DNA of 64,000 bases. It comes from Odoribacter splanchnicus DSM 20712. GTDB taxonomy: Bacteria > Bacteroidota > Bacteroidia > Bacteroidales > Marinifilaceae. The DNA is taken from positions 1,860,001 to 1,924,000 of the forward strand of contig NC_015160.1 in NCBI RefSeq assembly GCF_000190535.1. The letters run 5' to 3'. Under the pieces are notes generated by a model that was not told the DNA's origin, did not search any database, and saw only the letters and a list, made by a program, of their open reading frames with translations. Below, piece after piece: positions 27,301 to 35,723 of the stretch. A program made the translations under genes and the position numbers. Each line of letters begins with the position of its first letter. Within the stretch, counting starts at the first letter, position 1.

Positions 27301-27691
27301 CAATATTCAAGACATTCTTTTTTTCTTCCGGAACTACTTTCAACACAATGAATTCATCCATAATCTCGTAAGTCAATCGAGTCCCTGTTAAAATTTTATC
27401 CAATACGGTTCTCAAATCCGACTCTATAAATCCAGCCTCGACAGTCCTGTGCTTATCCAGTTCATTATTACTATATACCACCGTTAAACCGGTCTGTTTC
27501 TTGATCTGATTAAACAATTCCCAATAAGTTACAGTTCCTGCCCCGATAGTAATTTTAGCCTGAGCCCCTACATCCGCGACTGCCAGATGCATACTAACCA
27601 ATAATAAAAACACGCTTAACTTGATAAGCTTTAAAAATCTTCGTAGCCCAAAATTACGTACAAAGAGCCACCTCATTCGCTTTTTTTTCAT
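24359..27691 (-). CDS. SusC/RagA TonB-linked transporter with STN domain (locus 1)
   Basis: 1110 residues. After a basic N-terminus and signal (about 20-45) comes an STN domain (about 50-120), which in this family contacts FecR-type anti-sigma factors. It is followed by a carboxypeptidase-like domain (GVTVIVKGSNLGTATDQEGRY, about 140-170), a TonB box region (MDEVVVTG), the plug (ILKDAASTAIYGSKAANGVVVVETK near 330) and a large barrel ending FSLSVSASF. It forms the outer-membrane pore of a SusCD pair. With FecR upstream and the divergent ECF sigma, it is probably induced when its own ligand binds. Confidence 0.95.
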   Translation of the reverse strand: MKKKRMRWLFVRNFGLRRFLKLIKLSVFLLLVSMHLAVADVGAQAKITIGAGTVTYWELFNQIKKQTGLTVVYSNNELDKHRTVEAGFIESDLRTVLDKILTGTRLTYEIMDEFIVLKVVPEEKKNVLNIVGQVTDKNKVPLPGVTVIVKGSNLGTATDQEGRYRLNIPEIKNLSLLFSFIGMKTREVVYTGKDTINVVMEEEVAAMDEVVVTGIYERKRSDFTGSASTFTAEKLKEVGNQNILQSLKSLDPAFAIVESNEWGSDPNRLPDIEIRGKTSIIGMKEELEADPNQPLFILDGFETTLQTIIDLDMDRVASITILKDAASTAIYGSKAANGVVVVETKTPAQGKLRVTYSGNFNFQLPDLSSYNLMNAQEKVAFEEYAGRYKVSAWGGTFAGGEQLQQLHNDHLRSVARGVDTYWLSEPLQMGFNHRHNLYAEGGDEHMRYGFGLSYNGVTGVMKDSKKNLFSGNLDLLYRKGKLQFSNKLTVNLSNSGDPVVNFSTYAAANPYYEKRVDGQVEKWLEYVEDYIEAPNPLWNASLNSRSLKRSLGITDNFAVEYNPFQSLKLRGRIGITRTTSETDDFISPEDTRFEDTEELKKGSLTYSNTKSFNYDGEFSAIYGTIFAERHRLNVVGGASFSNSQSERNGYSVIGFPKGAYDTPAFANSYPENGKASYGDSQSRSMSVYFNGGYAYNSKYLMDVTWRMNGSSVFGSNHRYMNTWSFGLAWNLHNESFIADHTDLFQMLKIRASIGNPGNQSFASYQSITTYNFNNRQRNYFEQAINLYALGNPDLKWQVTLDRNIGVDVTLLQNRVSFTLDYYDKNTDPVLASISVPASVGVTTVLTNIGEQRSNGFNGSVTVSPIYRPSERIIWSLRYNFRTQKSKYDNIGNSLDKFNEEGQNTNLKRYYDGASPDDLWAVRSAGIDPATGQEIFIKKDGSYTYDFSFSDEVKVGTDRPKIEGVFGSSFTYKGFSVNFDFRYRCGGQMFNSSLFNKVENITSAGLNNNQDKRAFYDRWKNPGDRAKYKAINLTGSTQMSSRFVEDDNTLTLESFRVGYEFDSAAIAKFGLKALRVNAYMNDVFKISSIKTERGTEYPFARSFSLSVSASF

Positions 27692-27784
27692 ACCTTTGTA
27701 AATAAGTTAATATTAGTTAACGAACTCCTATCTCGGATCGTGCGTCACCACTATCCGGGATTTTTTATTTGTTGTCACATGAGT

Positions 27785-28960
27785 CTATTTCTTCGAAGAA
27801 ACTGTCACTCTGTTTTCTTTCAAACTAAATGTCACATCGGTTGTTTTAGAAATCATATCCAGCACATAATCCAATGTCCTATACTTCGTCATAGCACCAG
27901 AGAAACGCAATTTTTTGACTGCTTCATCACTAAAAACAAACGTCACTCCATACCAACGGGACAACTTCACAGTCAACTCCTCCAAAGACATGTCTTCAAA
28001 GTTAAATCGTCCCGCCTTCCAATCCACTATCGCCGCCACATCGCCTTTCCGGACAATCGTTTCTCCACTTTCCCGATTTAAAGTCGCAATCTCCCCGGGA
28101 ACAAGTACATAAACTTTATCCTTTACATCAAAACTCACCTTTCCCCGTAATAAAGCGACCTCTGTTTGTCGGTCTTCCCGATAAGCCGACACGTTGAATG
28201 CCGTTCCCAATACGTGTACTTTTGTTTCTCCCGCCAACACGTAAAACGGTTTCCGCGAATCAGAAGTCACCTCGAAATAGGCTTCTCCCTTTAATTTTAC
28301 TTCACGGATATCCTCGCCGAACCGATTCGGGAATTCCAATTCCGAATCCGAATTTATCCAGACTTTCGTACCGTCGCTCAATATGACGAAATACTCTCCT
28401 TTTTCAGGTACGATAACCGAACTTTTCCCTATTTCTTCTTCTGCTCCTTCTCTATCTTCAAACCGCAAGCCACCCGTTGAATCCTGAATTACCTTAACTC
28501 CAAAGACATCCGCTACCTGGCGACTTTCTCCCTCCTTCAATTCAATCGGTTCCCCCGCATTCATCACCAGAATGGCCTTCGGCGAACCGGACTCTATCTT
28601 TACTACTTCCGCAACCGGAATAAACTTTTCTGTCGGCGCCTGTCGGATTTGCCATGCAAAAAATACTCCTATCAAAACGATAATTATAGCCACTATACGC
28701 ATCCCCCACAAATACAACCGTTCCTTACGATTCACAAGGGCCGGAGTAATACGTTCCCACACCCGTTCCTGTGTCCGGTCTAACCGCCGCCATTTTCCCG
28801 CAGCCGATACCCGCATTTCCGTTTGAAGTATCTTTCGGAACTGCCTGAGGTGTTCCGGCGAAGCCTCTAACCACTTTATCAGTGCAACCCGATCTTCTCC
28901 GGAAAGATCTCCCCGCACATATCGGTCAGCCCACTCATCTGTTTCATTCCATGTTTCCAT
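27785..28960 (-). CDS. FecR-family anti-sigma factor (locus 1)
   Basis: 391 residues. The N-terminal cytoplasmic part (about 1-85) would bind the ECF sigma. One membrane helix lies at about 86-105 (IVAIIIVLIGVFFAWQI). The periplasmic FecR domain follows (FVILSDGTKVWINSDSELEFP, KLKGEAYFEV, HVLGTAFNVSAY), and a C-terminal STN-like region (LEELTVKLSRWYGVTF) ends the protein. It receives the signal from the STN domain of the SusC encoded 93 bp downstream. Unusually, the sigma gene is not directly upstream in the same direction but is transcribed divergently from about 226 bp away. Confidence 0.93.
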   Translation of the reverse strand: METWNETDEWADRYVRGDLSGEDRVALIKWLEASPEHLRQFRKILQTEMRVSAAGKWRRLDRTQERVWERITPALVNRKERLYLWGMRIVAIIIVLIGVFFAWQIRQAPTEKFIPVAEVVKIESGSPKAILVMNAGEPIELKEGESRQVADVFGVKVIQDSTGGLRFEDREGAEEEIGKSSVIVPEKGEYFVILSDGTKVWINSDSELEFPNRFGEDIREVKLKGEAYFEVTSDSRKPFYVLAGETKVHVLGTAFNVSAYREDRQTEVALLRGKVSFDVKDKVYVLVPGEIATLNRESGETIVRKGDVAAIVDWKAGRFNFEDMSLEELTVKLSRWYGVTFVFSDEAVKKLRFSGAMTKYRTLDYVLDMISKTTDVTFSLKENRVTVSSKK

Positions 28961-29157
28961 AATTCACTATCTTTTATATATAGAAAACAAAAAAGAAAAT
29001 CGGGTGAATCAAAAAAAATTTTTTTTCACAGAAAATAACTGAAACCCGGTTTACATGGTATTCGACTCACATAACCGATTCATACAAAATCGCCCCGCCG
29101 CTAATCCTACCACTGGAATTTGGAATAAAGATGTATATAAATACCCAAATAAATTTG

Positions 29158-29165
29158 TAATTTTG
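29158..29165 (+). promoter_or_regulatory. -7 box candidate for the ECF sigma gene (locus 1)
   Basis: TAATTTTG at 29158-29165 matches TAnnTTTG exactly; no convincing TTTG lies 19-21 bp upstream. Transcription would begin near 29172, which supports the ATG at 29187 rather than earlier in-frame starts. Confidence 0.35.
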
Positions 29166-29186
29166 TCTGCGATGTGGCGATCAAAG

Positions 29187-29774
29187 ATGGAAAAAACGAA
29201 AAATAGAGCAGGAAAAAAGGAAAGATTCGAGCATATTTATAAAGAATACTCGAAACCGATGTACCTGTATGCTCTTAGTTTTTTGGTCTCGGAGGAAGAA
29301 GCGGAGGATGCGATTCAGGAAGTGTTTATTAACTTCTGGAAAGACGATACATACCAGAAAATCCAGAATGAAGTAACGAAGACTTACCTGTTCCGATCGG
29401 TAAAAAATAACTGTTTGAACCGGCTGAAAAAGAAAGATGTGTTGCGAGACCGCTTAGATTTGTTCCGGGAGGATGTCGCAGAGGAGGAAATGATGATGTG
29501 GAATGACACGTTGATCCAAGAAGTGGGAACTGCAATTGAGGAAATGCCTGAACAGACCCGAGAAATTATTCAAGGTGTATTTTTTCGGGAGATGAAATAT
29601 CAGGAGGTTGCAGACTATCTGGGTATATCTATAAATACAGTGAAGACGTTGTTAAAGAACGGTATGCGTCACCTTCGGGAACGCTTTGCCGAGCGAGTGG
29701 ATCTATTCCTTATTATTGTTTTAATAAAAAAAGTAGGTATACAAAGGAAGGAAAAGGAAAGTTTTATTGAATGA
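29187..29774 (+). CDS. ECF-type RNA polymerase sigma factor (locus 1)
   Basis: From ATG 29187 the protein has 195 residues. Region 2 is at about 15-80 (FEHIYKEYSKPMYLYALSFL; EDAIQEVFINFWK) and region 4 at about 120-180 (EEMPEQTREII; YQEVADYLGISINTVKTLL), with no region 3. The frame is open back to 29055, but a -7 box inside it favours the later start. The product would bind core polymerase and switch on the SusC operon when released by FecR. The C-terminus ends in a hydrophobic patch and a basic tail. It faces away from fecR, which is less common than the collinear order seen at locus 2. Confidence 0.9.
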   Translation: MEKTKNRAGKKERFEHIYKEYSKPMYLYALSFLVSEEEAEDAIQEVFINFWKDDTYQKIQNEVTKTYLFRSVKNNCLNRLKKKDVLRDRLDLFREDVAEEEMMMWNDTLIQEVGTAIEEMPEQTREIIQGVFFREMKYQEVADYLGISINTVKTLLKNGMRHLRERFAERVDLFLIIVLIKKVGIQRKEKESFIE

Positions 29775-30173
29775 GAGGCCAGCCTACCCTATCGGAGTAG
29801 ATATAGCCATTTTGACCGAAAAAAACAGGCGATTTTTAGTTTTTCGATCGAATGAAAAACAAGAAAGGTGTGAGAAAAATAGGAGGAACAAAAAAGAATT
29901 TGCACTTGTGCTTTCATTTAGTCGTAACACACTGATTTTTCAGATTACATTTTATAATACAAGGGGTGTACGTTCCCAAAAGTCAACATAATTAGGGATA
30001 TTCAGTAAATGTCCCTATAAAATACAATGGCATATGAAGATGCCCCAGTATAATCACTTCATATGTCATTTTTATTGTCATTTTTCTGTATTTTCCCATA
30101 TACTCTTATAGGCAGGACATGACGTTCCAGAAGAAGTCTGACGACCTCTTCTGATTTTTTCGTTAAAATCATA

Positions 30174-31532
30174 TCATGCTGCTTTCAGCGCTCTGTTCCT
30201 GACCTTATCTATCATCAGTATGGCATTTGCCGTATGTATTCCAAAGAAAATCCAAAGGATTTCCGTTTTCCTGTTCCGTGCCTTTATCCTTGAGAGTGAG
30301 TAATGTTGCTTTTGAGTGCCGAAGCTGCCTTCAAGCCTGGTGGCCCTTTCTTTGGAGAGTTCACTTCTGAGAACCTTTCTCAAGGATTCATCCCTGGCCG
30401 CCCTTCCCTTGCGTACAAAGGATGTTGATATTCCATATTTTGTACAGAACTTTCTGTTGGCATTATTGGCATATATGGAATCGGCAGCCACGCATCTTAC
30501 CCTCACATTCATGAGCTTCTGCTGCATGCGGATACAGTCCTTCAGGCGTATACCTTCGTTGAAAGCCTTGAACGAAAGATGTTCGATGAACGATATGCCG
30601 TCTATCTGTATGTTGTTGACCTTCGCACCGAACTCGACGGACTTTGTTTCCTTGCCTCTTACAATGGGACGTACATAATGACGGTCAATGCTGACGATGC
30701 GGTCCCTGACCTTCTTCCCTACAAACATTTCCTTTTCCTGTACAAGAACCTTTCTGATGATGGAAAGACGTTTCTGGTAATCCTGGGTATAGCGGAGTAA
30801 GGTTCCGTACTCTCGATGAATCTCATCCCTCTGTATGAGGAGCTTTTCAAGAAGCCTGATCATACGACGCCTGAGCATTTTTGTCCTCGAAGCCTTCCTT
30901 TTTCTTTTCTTGCAGTAGGACAGATAGGACTCCGCTACATTCCTGTATTTGTTGCGGGGACGTCTTATGCCAGGTTCCACACAATGCCTGCAGATATATC
31001 TATAGAGCCATTCAAGGCTTTCCCAAAGGAGTTTCATGTCAGTAGGATAACGCATATGGCTTTCATAGCATGTGGCATCGGTCATACAGATGTGAAGGCT
31101 GTCAAGATAGGGTTTCCAGTGTGAAGCCAGCACTTCCTGGAGGGAATCAATATCAAGACGGGACGCTATCTCATTGCGGATAGCACTGACTATCTTGTAG
31201 TTGGTTATGGGGAAGGACGGATTTATCATAATCCCGCAGAACATCTGGTAGTGTATGTTTCCGTTAAGATGTTCCACCAGCTGCCTGTCAGAGAATCCGG
31301 TGTATGCCTTCAGGACCATGAGGGCGATCTTAGCCGAAGGACTGAAGATGTTCCTGCGTCCCAGTCGCTGTTCCGACAGACCCATAGTCTTTGCCATACG
31401 CTCAAACGGAAAAACCGAATGAAGTCTGCCAAGCTCACTCTCATGAAAACTCTTGCGATATTTTTCTATAATATCAAATTCTGTAAAGCCCAAAGTAGGG
31501 TGAATTTCCGAAATATTTTGTATCTTAGCCAT
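30174..31532 (-). CDS. IS transposase (DUF772/DDE type)
   Basis: 452 residues. The N-terminal third resembles DUF772, the helical domain of IS1182- and IS5-group transposases (FSPSAKIALMVLKAYTGFSDRQLVEHLNGN). A Lys/Arg-rich insert sits near 205-260, and a DDE-type catalytic part follows, including MTDATCYES (first Asp near 150), VAADSIYANN (second Asp near 350) and a basic C-terminus with RLEGSFGTQKQHY (Glu). No stop or frameshift is present, so the enzyme should be active. Family name is from motif recognition only. Confidence 0.85.
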   Translation of the reverse strand: MAKIQNISEIHPTLGFTEFDIIEKYRKSFHESELGRLHSVFPFERMAKTMGLSEQRLGRRNIFSPSAKIALMVLKAYTGFSDRQLVEHLNGNIHYQMFCGIMINPSFPITNYKIVSAIRNEIASRLDIDSLQEVLASHWKPYLDSLHICMTDATCYESHMRYPTDMKLLWESLEWLYRYICRHCVEPGIRRPRNKYRNVAESYLSYCKKRKRKASRTKMLRRRMIRLLEKLLIQRDEIHREYGTLLRYTQDYQKRLSIIRKVLVQEKEMFVGKKVRDRIVSIDRHYVRPIVRGKETKSVEFGAKVNNIQIDGISFIEHLSFKAFNEGIRLKDCIRMQQKLMNVRVRCVAADSIYANNANRKFCTKYGISTSFVRKGRAARDESLRKVLRSELSKERATRLEGSFGTQKQHYSLSRIKARNRKTEILWIFFGIHTANAILMIDKVRNRALKAA

Positions 31533-31606
31533 ATCTTAGTTGGGGAATTTCCCCCGTTTTGGCTTCCAAACCTTATTTTCGGGGGAATACCTAAAGATAC
31601 AAAAAA

Positions 31607-31646
31607 GCCAACTAATTCGCAATATTTTATGTATGAATTAGTTGGC
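31607..31646. repeat. 12-bp hairpin in the IS right end
   Basis: GCCAACTAATTC (31607-31618) and GAATTAGTTGGC (31635-31646) are perfect inverse complements around a 16-nt loop, upstream of the transposase gene. Such folds in IS ends can block transcription or translation entering from outside; that role is inferred. Confidence 0.6.
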
Positions 31647-31702
31647 TAATTTTATACTATTTACTGAATGTCCCTAATTAGTCAAAAGTATTTAGCGGCA
31701 GA

Positions 31703-32752
31703 CTAAGTCCGGCCTCCGGTACGACCGGTCAAACGTTTCTGACCTTGAGGCTCTTCGAGATATTCGGCCTTAAAAATCTGAACACATAAGACAAAGATAG
31801 AAAGCAACAAAGGTCCGAAAATAATCCCCATAAAACCAAATAAGGATAAGCCGATAACCACCCCGAAAATGGTAATCAAAGGATGTGTATCCGCCATTTT
31901 CCGCTGCAAAACCGAACGGATCAGATTATCGACATTCGCTACGATTACAATACAATAGACCGATAAACCCAAAGCCGTCCACCAATGTCCGGTAGCTCCG
32001 ATGTACAGAGCCAACGGAATCCATACGATAGCCACGCCGATCACCGGGATAACCGTAGCGAAACAGGACACGACTCCCCACAGAATCACTTCAGGTGCAC
32101 CGAAAATATAATACCCCAACATAGCAATTCCCCCTTGAATGATGGCTAATAAAGGTACTCCGATAGCATTGGATTTTACCACCATATGAAATTCGTGCAG
32201 TACATCCCGCTTATTCCTCTGGTTAAAAGGTAAAATATCGATAATATAGTCCTCCATTTTCCGTCCGCCCACCAACATAAAATATAACACCAATATCAAT
32301 ACCAATACGTTGATAATAAAGTTACTGATACTCCCCATCAAGATTTGGCCGACTTTAGGCAGTACCGATAATAAAGCACCGATATTCCCTTTACTCAAAA
32401 CATCGTATCCGGTCTTTTCCTGAACAAGCTTAGAAACATGCCCGATGGGCTCCATCAAACTTTTAGGATCGAGATTGATCGCCTGCAATTTACTGATTAA
32501 AAGCCAGACGACCAGAGATATCGGAATCAGAAAAATCAGAATAGTCTCGATTAACATGAGGGTAGCCATCAGGCTTTTTTTCATATGTTTCTTTTCTATC
32601 AGATAGAGCATCTGATTGCGAAGCAGAATATAGATGGTCGCTGCCCCCAGCAGTCCGCCTAAAAAAGGAGTAGCCTTGAAAAAGATCACCACTCCCATCA
32701 CCAGGATAATGGTAATGAGGGAATACTTCCAATACTGTTCTTTTGTACTCAT
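31703..32752 (-). CDS. AI-2E family transporter
   Basis: From ATG 32752 the protein has 349 residues with about eight hydrophobic segments in the AI-2E/PerM arrangement: two early (about 12-52), one near 65-85, a polar middle stretch, then a cluster from about 145 to 330 with GIAMLGYYIFG and PVIGVAIVWIPLALY. Family members export diverse small molecules, and one subset is involved in Na+(Li+)/H+ antiport; the substrate here is unknown. The start overlaps the TGA of the small gene upstream (ATGA), which shows translational coupling and rules out the earlier in-frame ATG. Confidence 0.85.
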   Translation of the reverse strand: MSTKEQYWKYSLITIILVMGVVIFFKATPFLGGLLGAATIYILLRNQMLYLIEKKHMKKSLMATLMLIETILIFLIPISLVVWLLISKLQAINLDPKSLMEPIGHVSKLVQEKTGYDVLSKGNIGALLSVLPKVGQILMGSISNFIINVLVLILVLYFMLVGGRKMEDYIIDILPFNQRNKRDVLHEFHMVVKSNAIGVPLLAIIQGGIAMLGYYIFGAPEVILWGVVSCFATVIPVIGVAIVWIPLALYIGATGHWWTALGLSVYCIVIVANVDNLIRSVLQRKMADTHPLITIFGVVIGLSLFGFMGIIFGPLLLSIFVLCVQIFKAEYLEEPQGQKRLTGRTGGRT

Positions 32753-33009
32753 CTTCCACTTTTCTCTTGGTCCCATTCGAGAATAGTCGGACTTTGAATA
32801 TTTACTCCGAATTTCCGGGCTTTCATCAAGATCCGGCGTGCCAGCTCTTCTTTTTTATCTTCAGGAGCATACCTGAAATAGGCTTCAGCTGCCCGGACAT
32901 GCGGCGCATCGGGCATTGGAAATTCGCGGGTTTCGGGAATACCGAAATCTTCGTCTTTCAATTCGCATCGTTCTTCTGTGTTCAGTTTATCGGCAATCTG
33001 TCCTTTCAT
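32749..33009 (-). CDS. small conserved protein coupled to the AI-2E gene
   Basis: 86 residues, soluble and highly charged, without signal peptide or membrane segment. The pattern LNTEERCELKDEDFGIPETREFPMPDAPHVRAA followed by a Lys/Glu-rich helix ending in ARRILMKARKFGV is one I associate with small Bacteroidales proteins similar to DUF6582, but I hold this only moderately. The 4-bp overlap with the transporter start shows that it is translated and co-expressed. Function unknown. Confidence 0.65.
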   Translation of the reverse strand: MKGQIADKLNTEERCELKDEDFGIPETREFPMPDAPHVRAAEAYFRYAPEDKKEELARRILMKARKFGVNIQSPTILEWDQEKSGR

Positions 33010-33429
33010 AGCAAACTTTTTTCAATTACAGAGGTTCTAAGGTTGCAAGACACACAGGTATTCAGAAAATAAACCTGACCGTTGCAACTTTCAAATTGTA
33101 CGTTCGATGAGTTTAGAAAGTTATCGAATTGCAGGAACCTGCGAGCACTTTTTTTACCGTCGCAGATGTACCCCATCACAATTGAGAAGCTGAAGGATTT
33201 CACCGATCAGGAAGATCGTGATCCGACACTTATCAAGCACGAAGAGAGGCCGATCGTTTTCTGATTTTACCGGAAAATATCGTCAGCGCAGCTTGTTACG
33301 GTTAATTAGTTCATAAAGTCCATCGACTTTATAAACATTTACTAATGAATCAGCTGTTTTTCCTATTTAAAAACATGAAGTACAAAAATATGAATTATTC
33401 TCATTTTTAAACTATATAGACTTTATAAC
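33010..33429. other. gene-poor spacer left of ISAs1 copy 1
   Basis: About 420 bp without a supportable gene. It contains an 8-bp hairpin (ATAAAGTC/GACTTTAT, 33313-33332) and a short plus-strand frame (33082-33264) whose last 30 residues look gene-like (TIEKLKDFTDQEDRDPT) but which has no recognisable start or family. The last 9 bp, CTTTATAAC, are the left target duplication of the IS. Confidence 0.4.
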
Positions 33430-34831
33430 CAGGGCAACCGCACCAAAATTTCTATTAAAATATGTTTTGTGGCATAAATCATTAAAATATTTCAAAAAAA
33501 GTTGTGTAATTGGGGAATAAAGGTAATCTTGCAGATAGAAAAGTCTTAACATATGAAAATAGAACCTTAACAACTGGATTTTTTACGTGAAGATTTTGCA
33601 AACCAAAGTCTCTTGACTATGATTCGTGAGATCTTATAAGAGGTCTCTTTCCATAAAGAGGCCTCTTTTTATGATTTAGAAAATCAGATTAGTATCCCAA
33701 TAATTTTCTTAAATAGTTAATATCCAAGGCTGCTTTGTAAAGTCTTCTTTTTAGACTCAGTTTGTCTTTTTGTTCTGATACGATATGTAAAGCTACTTTT
33801 CTAAGCACTGACAAGTTTTGCGAGGAGTATCCTTTCCTTGCCCTGCAATTATCCTCTTTAAAAGTAACATCCAGGTGCCAATGAAGTTGGTTTTCAATGC
33901 TCCGGTGTCCCCTTATCAGCTTTTGAAAGTAAGACGCGCTTAATCCGATCTCATCACTGATATAATATCTGGTTTCATAGGTTGTCTTCCCGTTTATTTC
34001 CCGACTTGACTCTATTTTTATAATCGTGCCCGGTCCCCTCCAGGATCGAATAGTTTCCGCAAGCAGATATTCCCTTGCAGGAAGAATGCAGCACTTCCTG
34101 ACCTCTATCCTTCCATGATCTTTATCTACGCTCGTATCTTTATCAAGGCCGCCGTTTACTTTAAATGCACATTCAATATCTTCATACAGAGATTTCTGAT
34201 TGCCCTTTACCGACAACAAATAATGGCCTTTCTTATCAAGTATTAAGTCAACGATCTCTCGCTGTGTCCCCATGGCATCTATGGAGACAATCGCCTCTTC
34301 AATGTCAATCTCCGACAAGACAGCAGGGATGGCTGTTATCTCATTAGACTGGTCTTCTACCTTTCCTTGAGAGATACAGAACCTATTCTCGATTACCCAA
34401 GCATTCAGGATATACAGACCTTTATTTCCTGTGGAAGTCGGAGATGTCCCACCTTGTTTCTTTCCATCTATAACAATCTGCTTTTCTGATAAATCAGACA
34501 GGATTGATTTACCATAACTGCGAAGACAATGTTCCAATTCTGATGGTTCAATACGCTGGAATACACGCTCAAACGTATCTTCCGATGGTACACCGTTTGG
34601 TAGAGAAAGCAAAATCATTCAACATTTCTCCACGCTCTAAAGCAAACAGACGCATATCTTCATAATACTGTTCCGCCTGTCAGATAAGTACACAAACCTA
34701 TCATTAATATATCTGACAACAAAGGTAGACAGCGACCTGTTACACGAGGATCTGTCACTTCTGAAAAATAATTAGAGGTATTCATTTTGCAATGATAAAC
34801 TTTTTAGAGGAATTTTGGTGCGGTCGCCCTG
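33430..34831 (-). mobile_element. ISAs1-type insertion sequence, copy 1
   Basis: A 1402-bp element with terminal inverted repeats beginning CAGGGCRACCGCACCAAAAT at both ends. A 9-bp target duplication, CTTTATAAC, flanks it exactly (33421-33429 and 34832-34840), so it arrived by simple transposition and has not recombined since. Its transposase gene is frameshifted. Copy 2 lies about 1.2 kb to the right in the same orientation and differs by a handful of substitutions plus three single-base indels. Confidence 0.9.
33689..34785 (-). pseudogene. ISAs1-family transposase, frameshifted (copy 1)
   Basis: The intact part (34618 to 33689, 309 residues) carries the DDE core: QIVIDGKKQGGT, VSIDAMGTQ and HWHLDVTFKEDNCRARKGY. 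The N-terminal part, whose ATG by comparison with copy 2 is at 34785, is out of frame because copy 1 has one extra A in the run at 34611-34614 and a second extra A near 34667. The C-terminus ends LRKLLGY. An intact protein would be about 365 residues. Not expected to be functional as read. Confidence 0.85.
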
Positions 34832-34850
34832 CTTTATAACTCTAATAATA

Positions 34851-35555
34851 TCAAATATTAAAAAAGTTCTGGTTATATCCATTCTCGAGCATACTATTGT
34901 ATTTTTCTTCGTCGAAAGAGTAGAGATAAGCTCCTTTTTTCGAAGTAGAGTAGTCCTTTTTACCCGTATTGATCAGGATATTCATGCTATGGATCTTCTT
35001 CCGGAAATTACGTTTGTCGATTTCACATCCGAAAATCGCCTCGTAAAGCATCTGTAAAGAAGGAAGCGTAAACTCCTGAGGTAACAGGTTGAAACCTACC
35101 GGACAATTGGTCGCCCGTCTCCTCAAACGCCCCAAAGCTTTCGTAACCATCTGGTTGTGATCGAAGATCAGAGGAGGCACTTGTTCCAACAGTACCCATG
35201 CTGCATTATATGAACTCACCGCCTCTTTATCATAATTACGGATATCCATCAAAGCAAAATAAGCGGCAGAAACGACACGGGCTCCAGGATCACACCCCAC
35301 ATCACTGAATGTCATCAATTGCTCCATATAAACTTTTTCCAAGCCGGTGCAATCCCTCAATACCCGTTCCGCCGCCTGGTCCAGATTCTCATCCGCCCGC
35401 AAAAAACCTCCCATCAGAGACCATTCTCCCTTACAAGGTTCAAAATTCCGCTTTAATAACAACAACTTTAATCCTTCCTCATCGAAACCAAAAATAATAC
35501 AATCTACAGCGACTTTGAAATCAGCCTCTTGTTCATAATACCTTATACTTTCCAC
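34851..35555 (-). CDS. Nudix-derived transcriptional regulator (NrtR/AraR-like)
   Basis: About 234 residues from a GTG at 35555; the frame is open upstream to 35708 but without typical sequence, and homologues I recall begin close to this point. The N-terminal two-thirds is a Nudix fold (AVDCIIFGFDEEGLKLLLLKRNFEPCKGEWSLMGGF). The Nudix box retains G-x5-E but lacks the catalytic R-E and E-E residues (RVLRDCTGL), so hydrolysis is unlikely. The C-terminal part (about 150-234) is a winged-helix region (LPQEFTLPSLQMLYEAIFG). In Bacteroides such proteins (NrtR family, AraR) repress sugar-use genes and sense a sugar. The neighbour is a broken GH35 gene, so its regulon may be partly lost. An imperfect palindrome lies at 35621-35637. 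Confidence 0.75.
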   Translation of the reverse strand: MESIRYYEQEADFKVAVDCIIFGFDEEGLKLLLLKRNFEPCKGEWSLMGGFLRADENLDQAAERVLRDCTGLEKVYMEQLMTFSDVGCDPGARVVSAAYFALMDIRNYDKEAVSSYNAAWVLLEQVPPLIFDHNQMVTKALGRLRRRATNCPVGFNLLPQEFTLPSLQMLYEAIFGCEIDKRNFRKKIHSMNILINTGKKDYSTSKKGAYLYSFDEEKYNSMLENGYNQNFFNI

Positions 35556-35620
35556 CTCGTAAAATTTTTTTACAAAACAAGCAAAAAAATAATTATAAGG
35601 CAAATTTTTTCTACAGTTAA

Positions 35621-35637
35621 AAGTATAAGATACACTT
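35621..35637. promoter_or_regulatory. imperfect palindrome, possible operator
   Basis: AAGTATAAGATACACTT is an inverted repeat with one mismatched pair in the arms, located about 65-80 bp upstream of the regulator start. It could be an autoregulatory site; no motif comparison was possible. Confidence 0.25.
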
Positions 35638-35723
35638 AAGCTTCTATTTCTCGTATACCGATTCGCGCATCTTTGCATTTTCTTTTGTAGCAGCCCGATT
35701 GCCGACAAAATGAAAATATCGCT

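Larger units (their letters stand above)
29995..31674 (-). mobile_element. IS1182/IS5-like insertion sequence, intact
   Basis: A 1680-bp element with one full-length transposase gene on the minus strand. Its ends are inverted repeats: GGGATATTCAGTAAAT at the left and the complement of GGGACATTCAGTAAAT at the right, with a further shared TATAAAAT inside. Both sides are flanked by TAATTA (29989-29994 and 31675-31680). Because TAATTA is its own reverse complement it may be target duplication or part of the repeat. The right end also carries two strong hairpins (31549-31587 and 31607-31646) upstream of the transposase start. The insertion lies between the sigma gene and the AI-2E gene and disrupts no recognisable frame. 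Confidence 0.85.

Noticed and set aside
29767..29991. Short plus-strand frame after the sigma gene
   Set aside because: Overlaps the sigma stop, has no family, and ends at the IS border.
30174..31674. Reading the right-end hairpins of the IS as a CRISPR-like repeat
   Set aside because: Only single inverted repeats with no regularly spaced units; no CRISPR array seen anywhere in the window.
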